Source: Ligustrum vulgare
Lineage: Eukaryota; Streptophyta; Magnoliopsida; Lamiales; Oleaceae
DNA length: 64,000 nucleotides
Direction: 5' to 3'
Assembly: GCA_963555705.1 (NCBI GenBank)
Contig: OY743190.1
Coordinates: 33,400,929-33,464,928, forward strand
The notes below the pieces were generated by a model. It did no database searches, was not told the DNA's origin, and saw nothing but the letters and a program-made list of their open reading frames with translations. Below, in pieces: positions 1 to 11,044 of this stretch. How positions within the stretch are numbered: the first letter of the stretch is position 1; the number at the start of each line of letters is the position of its first letter. The position numbers and the translations under genes are program-made.

Positions 1-690
1 TTTCAAATACGATTGTAATATAGTTGGGATTTACGAGTTCACCTAGCCAATTAAATTAATTCCAATTCCATATTTTATTTTCTAAATATGTGCTCAATCG
101 AATTCACTAATCCAAATTGAGATTCCTCTCTCGAGTTTAAATCAATCCTACCTAAATAAGTCAACCTTGTATCTCTACAGCGGGTCCGAATATTCCTTAT
201 TTAGATGCATTACATACAAGAATTCACACACGATCACAATAATTATAAGAGTATATCTCTATCTCTCGTTCAATTACCGGATTTATTACCTAGATCTATG
301 TTATTAACTCACCTCTCGGATTATGGAAATAACACATGAAATCATAATAAGTGGCCAGTTCATTCACGCATTAAATGCAATAATAAATCAACACATGCAT
401 TAAAGCGTTAAAACAAGGAATATGACATTAAAATAATTAACTAGGCTACATCGTTCATCCCAACGTTAAAATTAGTTACACATCATCATGAAATAACAAA
501 AACAGTGAAAATAAACGTTCATTTAAAAACAATATTAATAATGGAAATATTGCACCAATTATCAATTCTTCAACTGTTTTCAATTCACGCCCCTCTGCGA
601 TGCTTGAATCTCCAAGAATTTAATGTTGAAATCTCAATTGTGGCTCGTTCTATGGAGAGGCAAAGGTCTGAATTTCGTGCCTCTTATGTT

Positions 691-700
691 GTATATATAG
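691..700 (-). promoter_or_regulatory. Putative TATA box of the LTR
   Basis: The string gtatatatag reads as CTATATATAC on the minus strand. It lies about 90 bp downstream (in LTR sense) of the GC-palindrome cluster, a reasonable place for the U3/R promoter. Inferred from sequence and position only. Confidence 0.35.
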
Positions 701-786
701 GTTTTGGAGAAAACCTAGGTCAAAAAGCCCAAAGTCTGTTAAAAATCGCGAGAAAAATCTGATCTGCGGCCCAGTCGGACAACCGC

Positions 787-892
787 GCGATCGCGTGGTA
801 GAACCTCTGGCGATCGCGTGGTAGACGTTAAAAGCTCTCAGGTTGAGAATTTGCACCATCTCGCGATCGCGTGGAACGTATCCAGCGATCGC
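787..892. repeat. Cluster of four GCGATCGC palindromes in LTR U3
   Basis: The 8-bp palindrome GCGATCGC occurs at 787-794, 810-817, 863-870 and 885-892; the first three are followed by GTGG. Such GC-rich words stand out in AT-rich DNA. The same motif recurs in the LTR near 47.6 kb and, in apparently deaminated form, near 13.76-13.83 kb. A role as a promoter-proximal protein-binding array is an inference. Confidence 0.6.
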
Positions 893-1292
893 GACTTCCT
901 CATTTCTAGGCTGTACAATTTAGTCCCTGACTTTTAATTGCACATTCAATCCTCAACTTTCAATTGTTGCAATTTAGTCCCCAAACTTTATCTTCTTCTT
1001 GATTTGCCCATTTAAGCTCTCGTATCCTTCAATTCGTTCCTCCAACCTTTGATTTCTTCACTTTGGCACCACGCATGTTTCCCGGTTGTTGTCACAAGCT
1101 CCTCACTTGTCCAATTTAGCTCCAATTAACATCCAATTGTGTCCTTTTTCCATTGATTTCATCATTCTTCATCTTTTGGGATATTTTCTGAAAAGTAAAC
1201 GATAAACACAAATTAAATAGAAAATATTCCAAAACGACAATAATTACACCTACTTTAGACATACAAATAAGTGTATAAAGTACACTTATCAG

Positions 1293-2072
1293 TTGACTAA
1301 TACTCTGATTATCAGATGAACTGGTAGAATCATCCATGACTTTCACGGGACTGTGCACGTATCTGCGTATATAAATAAACAAAAATATATAAACAAGTTA
1401 GTAAGAATAAATAAAGCATATATAAAGAATATTAACAATGAGTGGAGCACATATGAAAAAAATTAAAAAGTACTAAGTATGAAAGTAAACAATCTTACAC
1501 AATTAATTAATCATGAGCGACGGTCAACCCACAATCCTTCTTCATGATCCTCACGCATGTAATTTGTGTCAAGATTATCTTCCCCTATAATCGCATCTGG
1601 TTGTATACCAATTGAAAATGGAGGAGTTTCGTTAAAATGATCGTACTCTTCTTCATCCACCACATCACCAATGCCAACAATATGTCTCTTGCCCTGAAGG
1701 ACAACTGACCACTTAGTATTGGCAGGATCAAGAACGTAAAATATCTGTTTTGCTTGTGATGCTAGTATGAATGGCTCATCAAGATAACCCAACCGACCAA
1801 AATCCACCAAAGTGAAGCCTAATTCATCCACCTGAACACCTCGTCGATTATCAACCCATTTACATCGAAAGAGAGGAAACTTGAACTCCCTATAATCAAG
1901 TTCCCAAATATCTTCAATGACACCATAATAAGACATTACGGCTTCTATTGGGCTAGTATCTTTGGCACTGGAAAAATCTTTTGACATTGCTACTTGAGTT
2001 ACTCCACTATTTTGCATCGTGCTCTTATCATCTTGACGTTTTGTATAAAATGTATACCCATTAATATTAATG
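1293..2072 (-). mobile_element. CACTA (En/Spm) relic: end of TNP2 gene and start of second gene
   Basis: On the minus strand this stretch is collinear with about 19.26-20.02 kb of the large CACTA element. It holds the last part of the TNP2-type gene, the intergenic segment, and the first codons of the second gene (ATG at 1337, serine-rich start) before the gypsy LTR cuts in at 1292. At the right it stops near 2072 against a copia reverse transcriptase fragment. It is a CACTA fragment trapped between two LTR-element pieces, from a diverged copy of the same family. Confidence 0.75.
1511..2017 (-). pseudogene. CACTA TNP2 C-terminal fragment (DUF4216-like)
   Basis: An open frame of 168 codons ends with a stop at 1511 and aligns over its whole length with the last part of the transposase at 17242-19812. 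Shared words include YREFKFPLF, CKWVDNRRGV, LGYLDEPFILASQAKQ, QGKR and DHEEGLW. In plant CACTA transposases this C-terminal portion corresponds to a DUF4216-type domain of unknown function. The frame stays open 5' of the listed start to about 2070, where homology ends, so the start shown is not a true initiation site. It is cut off from the catalytic part and cannot act as a transposase. Substitutions relative to the large copy are mostly conservative. Confidence 0.8.
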
Positions 2073-2084
2073 GGGTGACTCTGA

Positions 2085-3075
2085 TTTTATTATCTTTTAC
2101 TATATGCTGATTACATGTTAATTGCTGGCCAAAATATGCATAATATTAACCTGCTTAAGAATAAATTGCATTCTGAATTTGAAATAAAAGATTTAGGACA
2201 TGCAAAAAGAATTCTTGGTATGGATATATTTAGGGATAGACATTTTGGAAACTTGTTTTTGAATCAAAAACATTATATTGAAAAGATTTTAAAAAGATTT
2301 AATCTATCTGATTCAAAATCTATTTCTCTGCCTTTGCCTGCACATTTTAAAATTTCAACTGAACATTTTCCTAAATCTATTGAAGAAGAACTTAGGATGA
2401 AAAATGTGCCTTACTCTAATGCTATAGGATCTGTTATGTATCTTATGGTGTGTAGTAGACCTGATATTGCTTTTGCTGTCAGTGTTTTTAGTAGATTTAT
2501 GAGTAATCTGGTGAATTGCACAGGGAAGCAGTGAAATCTCTTTTAAAATATCTTAAAGGGTCTGCAGGACTCAGTTTAGTATTTTCAAAAACCAAAAATG
2601 ATTTCAAATTAAAGGGATTGTTGATTCAGACTTTGCAGGAAATGTTGATAATAGAAAATCAACTTCTGCGTATTTCTTTACCTTAAATTGTACTTGTATT
2701 AGCTGGAAATCTTAGCTTCAAAAACTTGTTGCATTGTCTTCAACTGAGGCAGAATATATTGTTGCCACAGATGCTATTAAAGAATGTATGTGGCTAAAGG
2801 GTTTGTTGTCTGAAATTAGCTGCATTGACAATTCTGAAATTGAACTACATACTGATAGTCTTAGTGCATTACATTTGTGTAAAAATCCTATCTTTCATAA
2901 TAGGTCAAAGCATATTGATGTGAAATTTCATTTTATTAGGGATATAATTGAAAAAGGTATAGTTAAACTAGTTAAAATTCCTACACATTTAAATCCTGCA
3001 GATGCAGGAACAAAGGTAATTTCAACTAACAAGTTTAAGGGTGCTTTAAATTCTTTAAAATTGTTAGAATTTTGA
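2085..3075 (+). pseudogene. Copia RT (C-terminal part) and RNase H, frameshifted
   Basis: Reading starts within the RVT_2-type reverse transcriptase at the active-site strand, where the usual Y-x-D-D reads Y-A-D-Y (codons at 2103-2114), so a catalytic aspartate is lost. The first frame (2115-2534) contains LGMDIFRDR, MKNVPYSNAIGS and CSRPDIAFAVS, then shifts frame near 2520. The RNase H part (2734-3075) shows LSSTEAEYI, HTDSLSALHL and NRSKHIDVKFHFIRD. A further frame break lies between about 2560 and 2730. It is clearly non-functional. The listed ORF starts are not real starts because upstream sequence is deleted. Confidence 0.85.
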
Positions 3076-3113
3076 TACTGCTATGTTTGTGTTTTGCAGT
3101 ATTGCTGATCCAA

Positions 3114-3126
3114 TTGAGGTGGAGAA
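3114..3126 (+). other. Polypurine tract of truncated copia element
   Basis: The purine-rich string ttgaggtggagaa directly precedes the LTR start TGTAAATGC. It is nearly the same as the tract of the full-length copia element (6824-6840, read on the minus strand). Role: plus-strand DNA priming. Confidence 0.7.
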
Positions 3127-3730
3127 TGTAAATGCATTTGGATCAGCCCATATTTTAGCCCAAAAGTCTGAATTTAATTGGAGCCCAAGATGCGGATTAA
3201 ATGCTGAAGCCCAAAGGATTAACAAGCTAGGCTGATTATTGGAGCCCAGCTTATGACCCATATTTAAGGCCCATCTTCATCACCGTCTCATTCTCCACCG
3301 TTGGATCATTACAATTCATCTCAGCCGTCCACCATATGGTAAGGCGTACGCTTGACGCTTCACTCCTCACTTTCCAGAATCATCTCCTCTGATCTCTCTG
3401 ATTTCTCTCTCTTCGATTCTTAGTCTTCTTCGTGTTTTGAAGAAGAGATCTCTCATCTCTCGCAATATTCTGTGTGGTTTTTGACACTGATTCTTTGTGC
3501 ATAATCAGTGATCTCCTTAGTGGTTATTTACAGAATAATTTCTGTATTTCTTTGTGGTTTTATGGAAGTTTTTGAGATTATTTTGATACTTTTATATCAG
3601 AGTTTGAATCTTTAAATTTCATTTTACACTTTACGATTTATTCTTAGAAATAAAGTTTTTCTGAAGTTTTTATGTTTAAATCGTATTGTGTATAACTTTG
3701 TGGTTGATTCTGAGCCTAGAAACCATAACA
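3127..3730 (+). repeat. 3' LTR of truncated copia element (604 bp)
   Basis: Starts TGTAAATGC immediately after the polypurine tract and ends AACCATAACA, giving TG...CA termini. The interior has a T-rich stretch typical of plant copia LTRs. From 3731 to 3825 there is short AT-rich DNA with nothing recognisable before repeat copy A begins. Confidence 0.7.
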
Positions 3731-3825
3731 CTAATAAATGACGTTTTGAAAGTTTTTGAATATGAATTGTATGCTAGATAATAGAGAACCTCGTTTTAAG
3801 GGAAGGCCCTTCCTCTAGCGCAAAA

Positions 3826-6173
3826 CTGATGATGTCAAAAAATGACCTGGACATGTGGCGATTTTATAGTGAACTTAACTACCTAAGTAGTATTTTAGTT
3901 TGGGAGGTGATTTACATGATATATTTGAGAGAGTTTATGCAAGTAAAAAAGGAAACCAAATGACTCAAAGCAGAAGGATTTTATTCCCAAATTTATTGTC
4001 TGCATTACATTACAATGATCCTTCAATTTATAGATGGGTTTATAGTAGCTAAAATAGATATTTTCTCTATTTTCAATACATGTAATGATATTTAGTTGTT
4101 GTAAGTTGTCAAATTCAAGCATTTTAGTGGGTTCCTCTGACTTTGATCTTCATGAGCCGCAATGCAGAGTTTGTCTTCTACAGAGATAAAGAGGTAGTAT
4201 CCTGCAACTTCCATATTTGGTAGCTTTTGTTATCCATTTGCTCACTTGCCAAGTGTTGAGTGCAATGCTCATGTTGAGCTCTTTTGGTAGGATCTACCTG
4301 AGTTCAACTCAGTATTTATCGAATTAAAGATAGGACTATTGTACCGAATGGTAAGGTCTCTACTAATAAGGTCGGAGGTCCTCTTTCCGTGGTGGATTTC
4401 CCAGACTCGTGATAGTCCTTTTTGGATGGGCCTTGACCCATTTATAATAGGAAAATATGATTAATTCTTGCATTTTGTACCAAGCCTTGAATTCAGATAT
4501 GCATATCAACATATAACAATAATTTTTATTTTAAAAACATGTATAATGTAATAGTCAAATACTCGAAAAACTTGTTTAAGAAATATACGGTTTTGAAAGG
4601 TAAATATTTACTTCTATAAGCATCATCTTCACAAGTCGTGTCTTTTCCCATCACCAACAATAATACCGTGAAAAGAAATTCGAATGAAATTTATAACCAT
4701 CTCACGTGAATTACAATTTACAATGTTGTCAACTCCATCAATATTCATTAATCACCATATCATCCAAACGTTGATTCAGAAAAATAGGACATAGACTGTA
4801 TTGAAATAGTTGAGCTTTGTTAATTGTTTTTTACGTGAATTTAGTAAATTGTTGTGGTTAGGATTTTATACCTATATTTATGTATTAGCTTATTTGAACT
4901 TTATTATTATTGTGACTAGTCGTATTTTTAATCAAACTGAACCATAAAAAATAATTTATTTTGGTCTGGTTAGAAATCAAAAATTGCTCAAATTAGCTCA
5001 TATTTGACCAGCTCCTTCAAAATTTAACATATTTTTCTCTTTTTCTGAACCACATATTTATCAATAAAATAATATTACACATAAATCCAAAAAAATTCCC
5101 TACATTTTAACCATAAATTCTCCAAAATATCATTATTTATTTAAGTAAACATTTTTTAAACAACATCATACAGGGGCTTAAACTGTGTTTACTCATAAGA
5201 TGCCACATAGGTAGAAATGTTTTTGTCATTGCAGTTGATTATTATTGACACAATTTTCAGTTCTAATGCCTAAAAATGTGAAATTGGTGGTATGAATCTT
5301 GCTAGGTATTTCTATAAAGTATCCAAAGTGAGATTAAAATCAATGAATGATGACTTCAAATAAAAAAATCTCGACCAAGATGATTGTTACAGGTTCCAGG
5401 TTCCTTACAAATCACATGCCAACAGTGGAGATTCCGTTTATTTGCCGGGCAACCAAGGGAAGTCATGTTCCCCAAATTTTATTGGCCCATATGCGCGGTC
5501 TATTTTTAAGCCATCTGGCCTCGAAACGTCTGATCATCACATTTGTCACTGGTTAGATCAAAAAATAAGATAAAAAAGTGGTCTATTTCTAAGCCATCTG
5601 GTCTTGAAACGTCTGATAATCAATTTATTTATTCACTATCTATTTAATTAGTTTAATTTTATTTTAAATTAATAGTTAAAGACTTGGAAGTACCTACTAA
5701 AATATCATTATTGTGAAAGTAAAAAATTAAATTATTAAATTATTCATCTCGAACAACTATATTGAATACTTGCCTTTGAAAACAAATGAAGACATGTTTT
5801 CAAAGTTAAACACCACAACTGACAGATTAAAAAGCATTGTATTGATTTTTAAAATTAGCAAATTACTCCCACAAATGCTTAATTAAGGCATCTCGAAGTG
5901 CATACTGGGCAACGACACTCTTGAACATGTTCATTCCGAATGATCTCAAATTCTCAACTTCTGGAGGTGGTGCTTCATTCCAATCTTGAATTGAGGCATC
6001 AAAAGTAAGTTCATCCTCGATAATCATATTATACATAATAATGATGTTGTCTTTATAACTATTCGAACTAACGTTGTTGTTACTAGCATTAATTTTAACA
6101 TCATTACGCAAAAACAATTACGACAACATTAATAATAATAATAATTAAAATACAAAAAAATAAAAATAAAAAC
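3826..6173. repeat. Segmental repeat copy A, left part
   Basis: This stretch aligns in the same orientation with 15036-15100 plus 24016-26370 (copy B). Matching landmarks include gtcaaaaaatgac (3836), the block around 4140-4440, and the block around 5160-5560. No cellular gene is evident: a 69-codon frame at 5347-5556 is matched by a frame at 25557, but only because the DNA is duplicated. The sequence at 3890-3910 gives the uninterrupted version of the site where the CACTA element sits in copy B. The segment stops at 6173, where a copia LTR begins. Confidence 0.8.
5863..6117 (-). pseudogene. PIF/Harbinger-like transposase C-terminal remnant (copy A)
   Basis: The minus-strand frame encodes IIIMYNMIIEDE, then an acidic spacer, and ends ALRDALIKHLWE. 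This matches the usual C-terminal pattern of plant PIF/Harbinger transposases, where an 'ILHNMI-EDE' strand is followed some 40-50 residues later by 'LRNDLIEHLW' near the stop. The N-terminal three quarters with the DDE catalytic residues are not found in frame nearby. The same remnant is present in copy B (26060-26302). The match is from memory of the family pattern, so confidence is moderate. Confidence 0.55.
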
Positions 6174-6823
6174 TGTTAGGATTAAAGGCTCAAGATCACA
6201 CCACAAAGAATAAGAACAAAAGTTTAAACACAAAGAATCAAAACCTTTATTGAATAAACGTAAGAATACAAAAATCAGAATTCAAACTCAAAAATATACA
6301 AATCTTCCCAGAAAACTCAAAATCGCACAATATAAACCACAAAGAACAAATTAGTTGCAGAAAACTCTGCCAAAACTCAACCAAAATGTATACTGATTTA
6401 CAATATATCAGTATCTACAACAACCACTAAGAATAACCAAGCAAAATCTATGAATTTCTGGAAGAAAAACTGAAGAACAGTATGAAGACGAAGAATTACC
6501 TTATTCAGAGAGAAAAGTAGGGTTTGAGTGAATAGAAGCGTCTGGAATGATGTTTTGGATAACTCAGCCTTCTTTTGATCACAAGTGGACGACCAAGATT
6601 AAACCAGTATGATCCAATGGCTTCAGATAAGCGGTGGTAATAAATGGGCTTTGACCCGGTTCCACTTAATCAGGCTTCAAGTGAAAATTGGGCTCAAGGA
6701 CCGGATATGAAGATGGGCTTCAGAGCAGATTAATATGAAATGGACTCTGTTGCCATGATTGGGCTGAAATACATTGATCCAATTGAAAACAAATGCAGGC
6801 TTGAACAACAAATTGATCCAACA
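6174..6823 (-). repeat. 3' LTR of copia element (650 bp)
   Basis: In element sense it starts TGTTGGATCAA at 6823 just after the polypurine tract and ends CTAACA at 6174. It pairs with 12060-12709 over its full length without gaps. Confidence 0.92.
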
Positions 6824-6840
6824 ATTCTCCACCTCAATTT
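6824..6840 (-). other. Polypurine tract of copia element
   Basis: Reads AAATTGAGGTGGAGAAT on the minus strand, directly before the 3' LTR. This is the expected plus-strand primer site. Confidence 0.8.
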
Positions 6841-6897
6841 GACTGTTTCCAGCACCTGTAAAACAAAACCAGAGAAGTATCAAAATTCAACCAAATT

Positions 6898-9800
6898 TTA
6901 AAAACTCAAAGCATCTTTAAACTTATTAATAGGAATAATCTTAGTTCTTGCATCTGCAGGATTAACCTGTGTTGGGATTTTAACAAGTTTAACAATGCCT
7001 TTTTCAATAATATCCCTTATGAAATGGAATTTAACATCAATGTGTTTAGACCTATTGTGAAAAACAGGATTTTTACACAGATGTAATGCACTCAGACTAT
7101 CAGTACATAATTCAACTTCAGAATCATCAATGCAGCAAAATTCAGATAATAAACCCTTTAACCACATGCATTCCTTAATAGCATCTATGACAGCTATATA
7201 TTCTGCCTCAGTTGATGATAAGGCAATAAGTTTTTGGAGCTGGGATTTCCTGCTAATACAGGAAGAGTTTAAAGTAAAAAAGTAAGAGGATGTTGATTTC
7301 CTGTTATCAACATTTCCTGCGAAGTTAGAATCTACAAAACCTTTAAGCTTGAAATCATTTTTGGTTTTAGAAAATACTAGACTAAGTCTAGCAGAACCTT
7401 TCAAATATTTCAGAAGACATTTCATGGCTTCCCAGTGCAACTCACCAGGATTGCTCATAAACCTGCTTAAAACACTTACTGCAAAAGCTATATCAGGTCT
7501 GGAACAGACCATCAAATAGATAATAGATCCAACTGCATTAGAATAGGGCACATTTTTCATTCTAAGAACTTCATCATCAGTCTTAGGACAATGTTCAACA
7601 GACAATTTAAAATGTGCAAGTAAAGGCAAAAACACAAATTTAGATTCAGATAAACAAAATTTGTTTAAAACCTTTTCAATGTAATGTTTTAGTTTTAAAA
7701 AAAAAATCCAGATTGCCTATCCCTAAAAATATCCATGACAAGTATCCTTTTAGCATTTTCTATGTCTTTCATCTCAAACTCTGAATGCAGTTTACCTTTA
7801 AGATCATTTATGTCATGCATATTAGGCCCAGCAATAAGCATGTCATCAACATATAAAAGCAAGTAAATAAAATCAGTTTTACCAAGCTTAAAGTAAAAAC
7901 AGGAATCATATTTACTTTTCTGAAAATTGAGGCTTTGGATATAAGAATCAAATCAATAAAACCACTGCCTAGGGACTTGTTTCAAGCCATATAAAGATTT
8001 TTTCAACAAACAAACCAAATCAGAATTTCTGCCCTTTTCAAAACCTTTAGGTTGATGCATATAAATTGTTTCATCCAAGGAACCATAAAGGAAAGCATCA
8101 ATTTGCTCAAGTTCTAAATCAAATTGTGCAACCAAAGCAAACAGGATTTTGATAGAGGTATATTTAACTATAGGAGAAAAAAATTTCATTAAAATCAATT
8201 CCTTCTTTTTGAGAAAAACCTTCGGCTACAAGTCTAGCCTTGTAACTTGATTTCATGTCCTTAGACTCACTTTCTTTCAATTTAAAAATCCATTTACAGT
8301 TAATTATCCTTTTATTTACAGGTCTATTGACTAAAATTCAAGTACCATTTTTTAGAAGTGAGTCCATCTCATCTTGCATAGCTGCAAGCCAAAATTTGGA
8401 ATCTTTAGAAGAAACAGCTTCTTTGGAAGATTCAAGTTCAAACATTAAATGATCAGAATAAGTGAATGCCACACAAAATCAGGATCCTCAAACCTAGGAG
8501 GAGGTCTGATCTCTCTTCTAGGTCTATCCCTAGCTAGTTGATAATTTTCTAAGTCTGTTTCAGCTTCAGGGATATCACCAGGTTGTGGCTCAGTGTCAAC
8601 AAGTTCAGGTTCAGGTTGAGGAATGACATTTGGAGACTGTAGGGGTTGCCCCACCTGAAACTGAGTATTGGACAGACCATTTTCATCACCTAAGTGGTCT
8701 GCACTCAGCTCAGAAGTTATAAAATCCTTTTCTTTAACAGGATCAAGTAATTTTTCATCTTTGCAGGGAAAAACATTTTCATTAAAAACCACAGACCTAC
8801 TCAAAATGACCCTGTAACCTCCCTGTTCCCTGACCCATAATCTATAACCCTTGACCCCTCATCCATACCCAAGAAAAACACATTTTAAAGATTTGGAGTC
8901 AAGTTTAAATTCAGACTGGTGTGAGTAGGCAGCACACCCAAAAACTTTTAATTTTGAAAAGGCAGGAAGATAATTATTCCAGATTTGATCAGGAATCTTA
9001 AAATCAATGGTACTGGAGGGAGAAATATTTATCAAATGTGAACTAGTTTTGATTGCTTCACCCTAAAAATTTTTAGGCAAATTGGAATCAAAAGAGACAC
9101 CTAGTTCTTTCTAGGAGTGTCCTATTCATCCTTTCAGCAACCCCATTTTGCTGTGGACTGTAGGCAACAGTCCTATGCCTAAGAATACCTAAGGTGCTAC
9201 AAAAAGAATCAAACTCTTGGTTACAAAATTCTAAACCATTATCAGTTCTAATAGTTTTGACTCTTTTTCCTTTCAAATTTTGAACTAAGGTGATCCAGTT
9301 TTTGAAAAAAGACACAGTAGCATCCTTAGTTTTTAGCATATGCACCCAGGTTTTCCTAGAAAAGTTATCCACTATAAGAAGAAAGTATCTGAAACCTGAA
9401 ACAGAACTCACAGGAGCAGGACCCCACAAATCTGCATGCAAATATTCAAGCACATCAGAAGATTTATGAACACCTTTACCAAATGAAGTTCTTTTCTGTT
9501 TTCCTAACACACATTTTTCACAGAAGTCAAGTTTATGCAATACATTAGTACCAAATACACCTTTGGTTTCAAGTAATTTAAGTCCTTTTTGACCTATGTG
9601 TCCTAATCTTTTATGTTATAACACAGTCTTATTCAAATCAGACACAACATTAGAGGACTTAGCATAAACAGGCAAGGTATTCAGCATATATATCCCATTA
9701 ATTTTGGGAGTACAAGTAATCAAACAGTTATTTTTGAAAATACTCAAATAACCATTATGCATTCTAATCTCAAAGAATTCAGAATCTAAAACACCAAGTG

Positions 9801-10105
9801 AAATCAGGTTCCTTTTCAGATCAGGAACATGTCTAGTTTTATTTAAAGTAAGAGTTTTGTTATTATCAAGTTGTAACAAAACCTTTCCAATACCTTTCAC
9901 ATCACATGAAATATTATTGCCAAGTTTCACAGAACCAAAGCAATTATCACTGAAATTAACAAACATATCTTTTTTCAGGACACATATGAAAGGTGCAGCC
10001 AGAATCTAAAATCCATTCATTCTTATTATCAGATTCAGTAGTAACATAAACCACCCCATTATTATTATTGTCTTGCACTGCAACCTCAGTTTGATTACTA
10101 ATTCC
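6898..10105 (-). pseudogene. Copia pol: protease, integrase, reverse transcriptase, RNase H; broken
   Basis: In element order: a protease with the DSG active site (WILDSGCTFHMC, about 9985-10020); a frameshift near 9968; a gag-pre-integrase region (9616-9966 onward); integrase with HADLWGP, RTDNGLEFCN and QQNGVAERMNRT, that is the D, D and E motifs (9088-9540); a frame break after the E motif; a linker rich in P and E (8445-8804); reverse transcriptase pieces (7953-8198, including LKKSLYGLKQ) with an intact YVDD motif near 7835-7850; and RNase H (6898-7635) with STEAEYIA and CTDSLSALHL. At least four frame disruptions separate these blocks, so no complete polyprotein can be made. The family is Ty1/copia, closest in style to TNT1/Tork. 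Confidence 0.9.
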
Positions 10106-11044
10106 CTATTCATTTTTCCTTTTAAAGCAATATTTAATATGATGTTCAGGTTGGCCACAGTAAAAACAAATCCTAGGAGGTTTATCTACATCTGCAGTTC
10201 CAGCATTGTTATCATGTGTTCTAAAATTGTTCTGGGTTCTGAAATTGTTATTATTTTTAGTATTATTATCCTGATTTCTGAAACCAGACTGACCTCTAAA
10301 GTTATTGTCTTTAGACCTATTGAAATTGCCCTTATTTTGAAAGTTTCCCTTTGCAGGCTTATTATTCCAATCCCTATTGTTGCTAGAAACATTCCACTTT
10401 TTATTGAAATTAGTTCCAGACTTATTCTGCCTAAAATGGTTCTTCTTCGTAAAGGTTCCTACCACATTATAGGCTTCCTTAGGATTATTTTTGAATTCTA
10501 ACTCTTTATTCTTAAGGGATGTATGAACAATTTCAGTGGTCAACTTTTGCCCTCCATACTCTAAGGCATTCCTCAAATCCTTAAATTTATCCCCCATAGC
10601 ATTCAGTAAGCAAACAACTTTTTGTTCATCAGTAAGTTTTTTATCACAGTTTAAGAGACTTTGTGTGATCTTAGTAAACCTACTCATATTCTCATCCACA
10701 TCCTTAGATGGATCAAATTTAAAAGAGAAGTATTGTTTCCACATAAAACACTTATCAGGCAGAGACATAGTGTCATAAATTTCTTCCAATCTATCACACA
10801 ATTCCATAGTAGTTTTCGTCTTGCCTATTTGTCTAATGACATTATCAAATAAGTGCAAAAACAAAGTACTCCAAGCAATTTCATCCATTTCAAGTTGTTT
10901 GTCCTGAGGGGTATCAAGGGGCCACGATTTATCTATAGCCTTAGCACATTTCATTTGAAGTTGTAAAGCTCGCATTTTTTGTCTCCAGAGGTTGAAATCC
11001 ACTTTGCCATTTCATATTTCAACATCTACTTTAACAGTAGCCAT
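10106..11044 (-). pseudogene. Copia gag with CCHC zinc knuckle
   Basis: Gag forms the capsid-like particle. The likely original start is the ATG at 11044, but a TGA follows about ten codons later and the long frame resumes at 11002 (298 codons). The N-terminal part (DFNLWRQKMRALQLQ) fits the UBN2-type gag domain of plant copia elements. A basic, Asn-rich linker leads to a zinc knuckle, CFYCGQPEHHIKYC (C-x2-C-x4-H-x4-C), near the C-terminus. A TAG at 10106 separates it from the protease, which continues in the same frame, so gag and pol were probably once one reading frame. Confidence 0.88.

Larger units (their letters stand above)
1..1292 (-). mobile_element. Partial gypsy-type LTR (Athila/Tat-like), truncated by window edge
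   Basis: Read on the minus strand, an LTR-like sequence begins at 1292 with TGATAAGTGTAC and runs leftward out of the window. It has a long untranslated U3, a TATA-like box near 691-700 and a cluster of GCGATCGC palindromes upstream of that box. Its 5' end sits directly against a CACTA-derived sequence at 1293, which suggests insertion into that relic. A related LTR at about 47.2-48.9 kb shares the style of text and the GC palindromes. No coding capacity is seen; short open frames here are chance. The assignment to gypsy, and to Athila/Tat, rests on general LTR character and is an inference. Confidence 0.55.
2073..3730 (+). mobile_element. 5'-truncated Ty1/copia element, RT to 3' LTR
   Basis: This fragment keeps, in order, the end of the reverse transcriptase, RNase H, a polypurine tract and one LTR. 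Everything upstream of the RT active-site region is missing; the left break abuts the CACTA relic at 2072. Its protein is closely similar to that of the copia element at 6174-12709 but its LTR is only loosely similar, so the two belong to related but distinct subfamilies. Confidence 0.8.

Noticed and set aside
5347..5556. 69-codon frame matched by a frame at 25557-25844
   Set aside because: Conserved only because the DNA is duplicated; the two frames end differently and no family is recognised.
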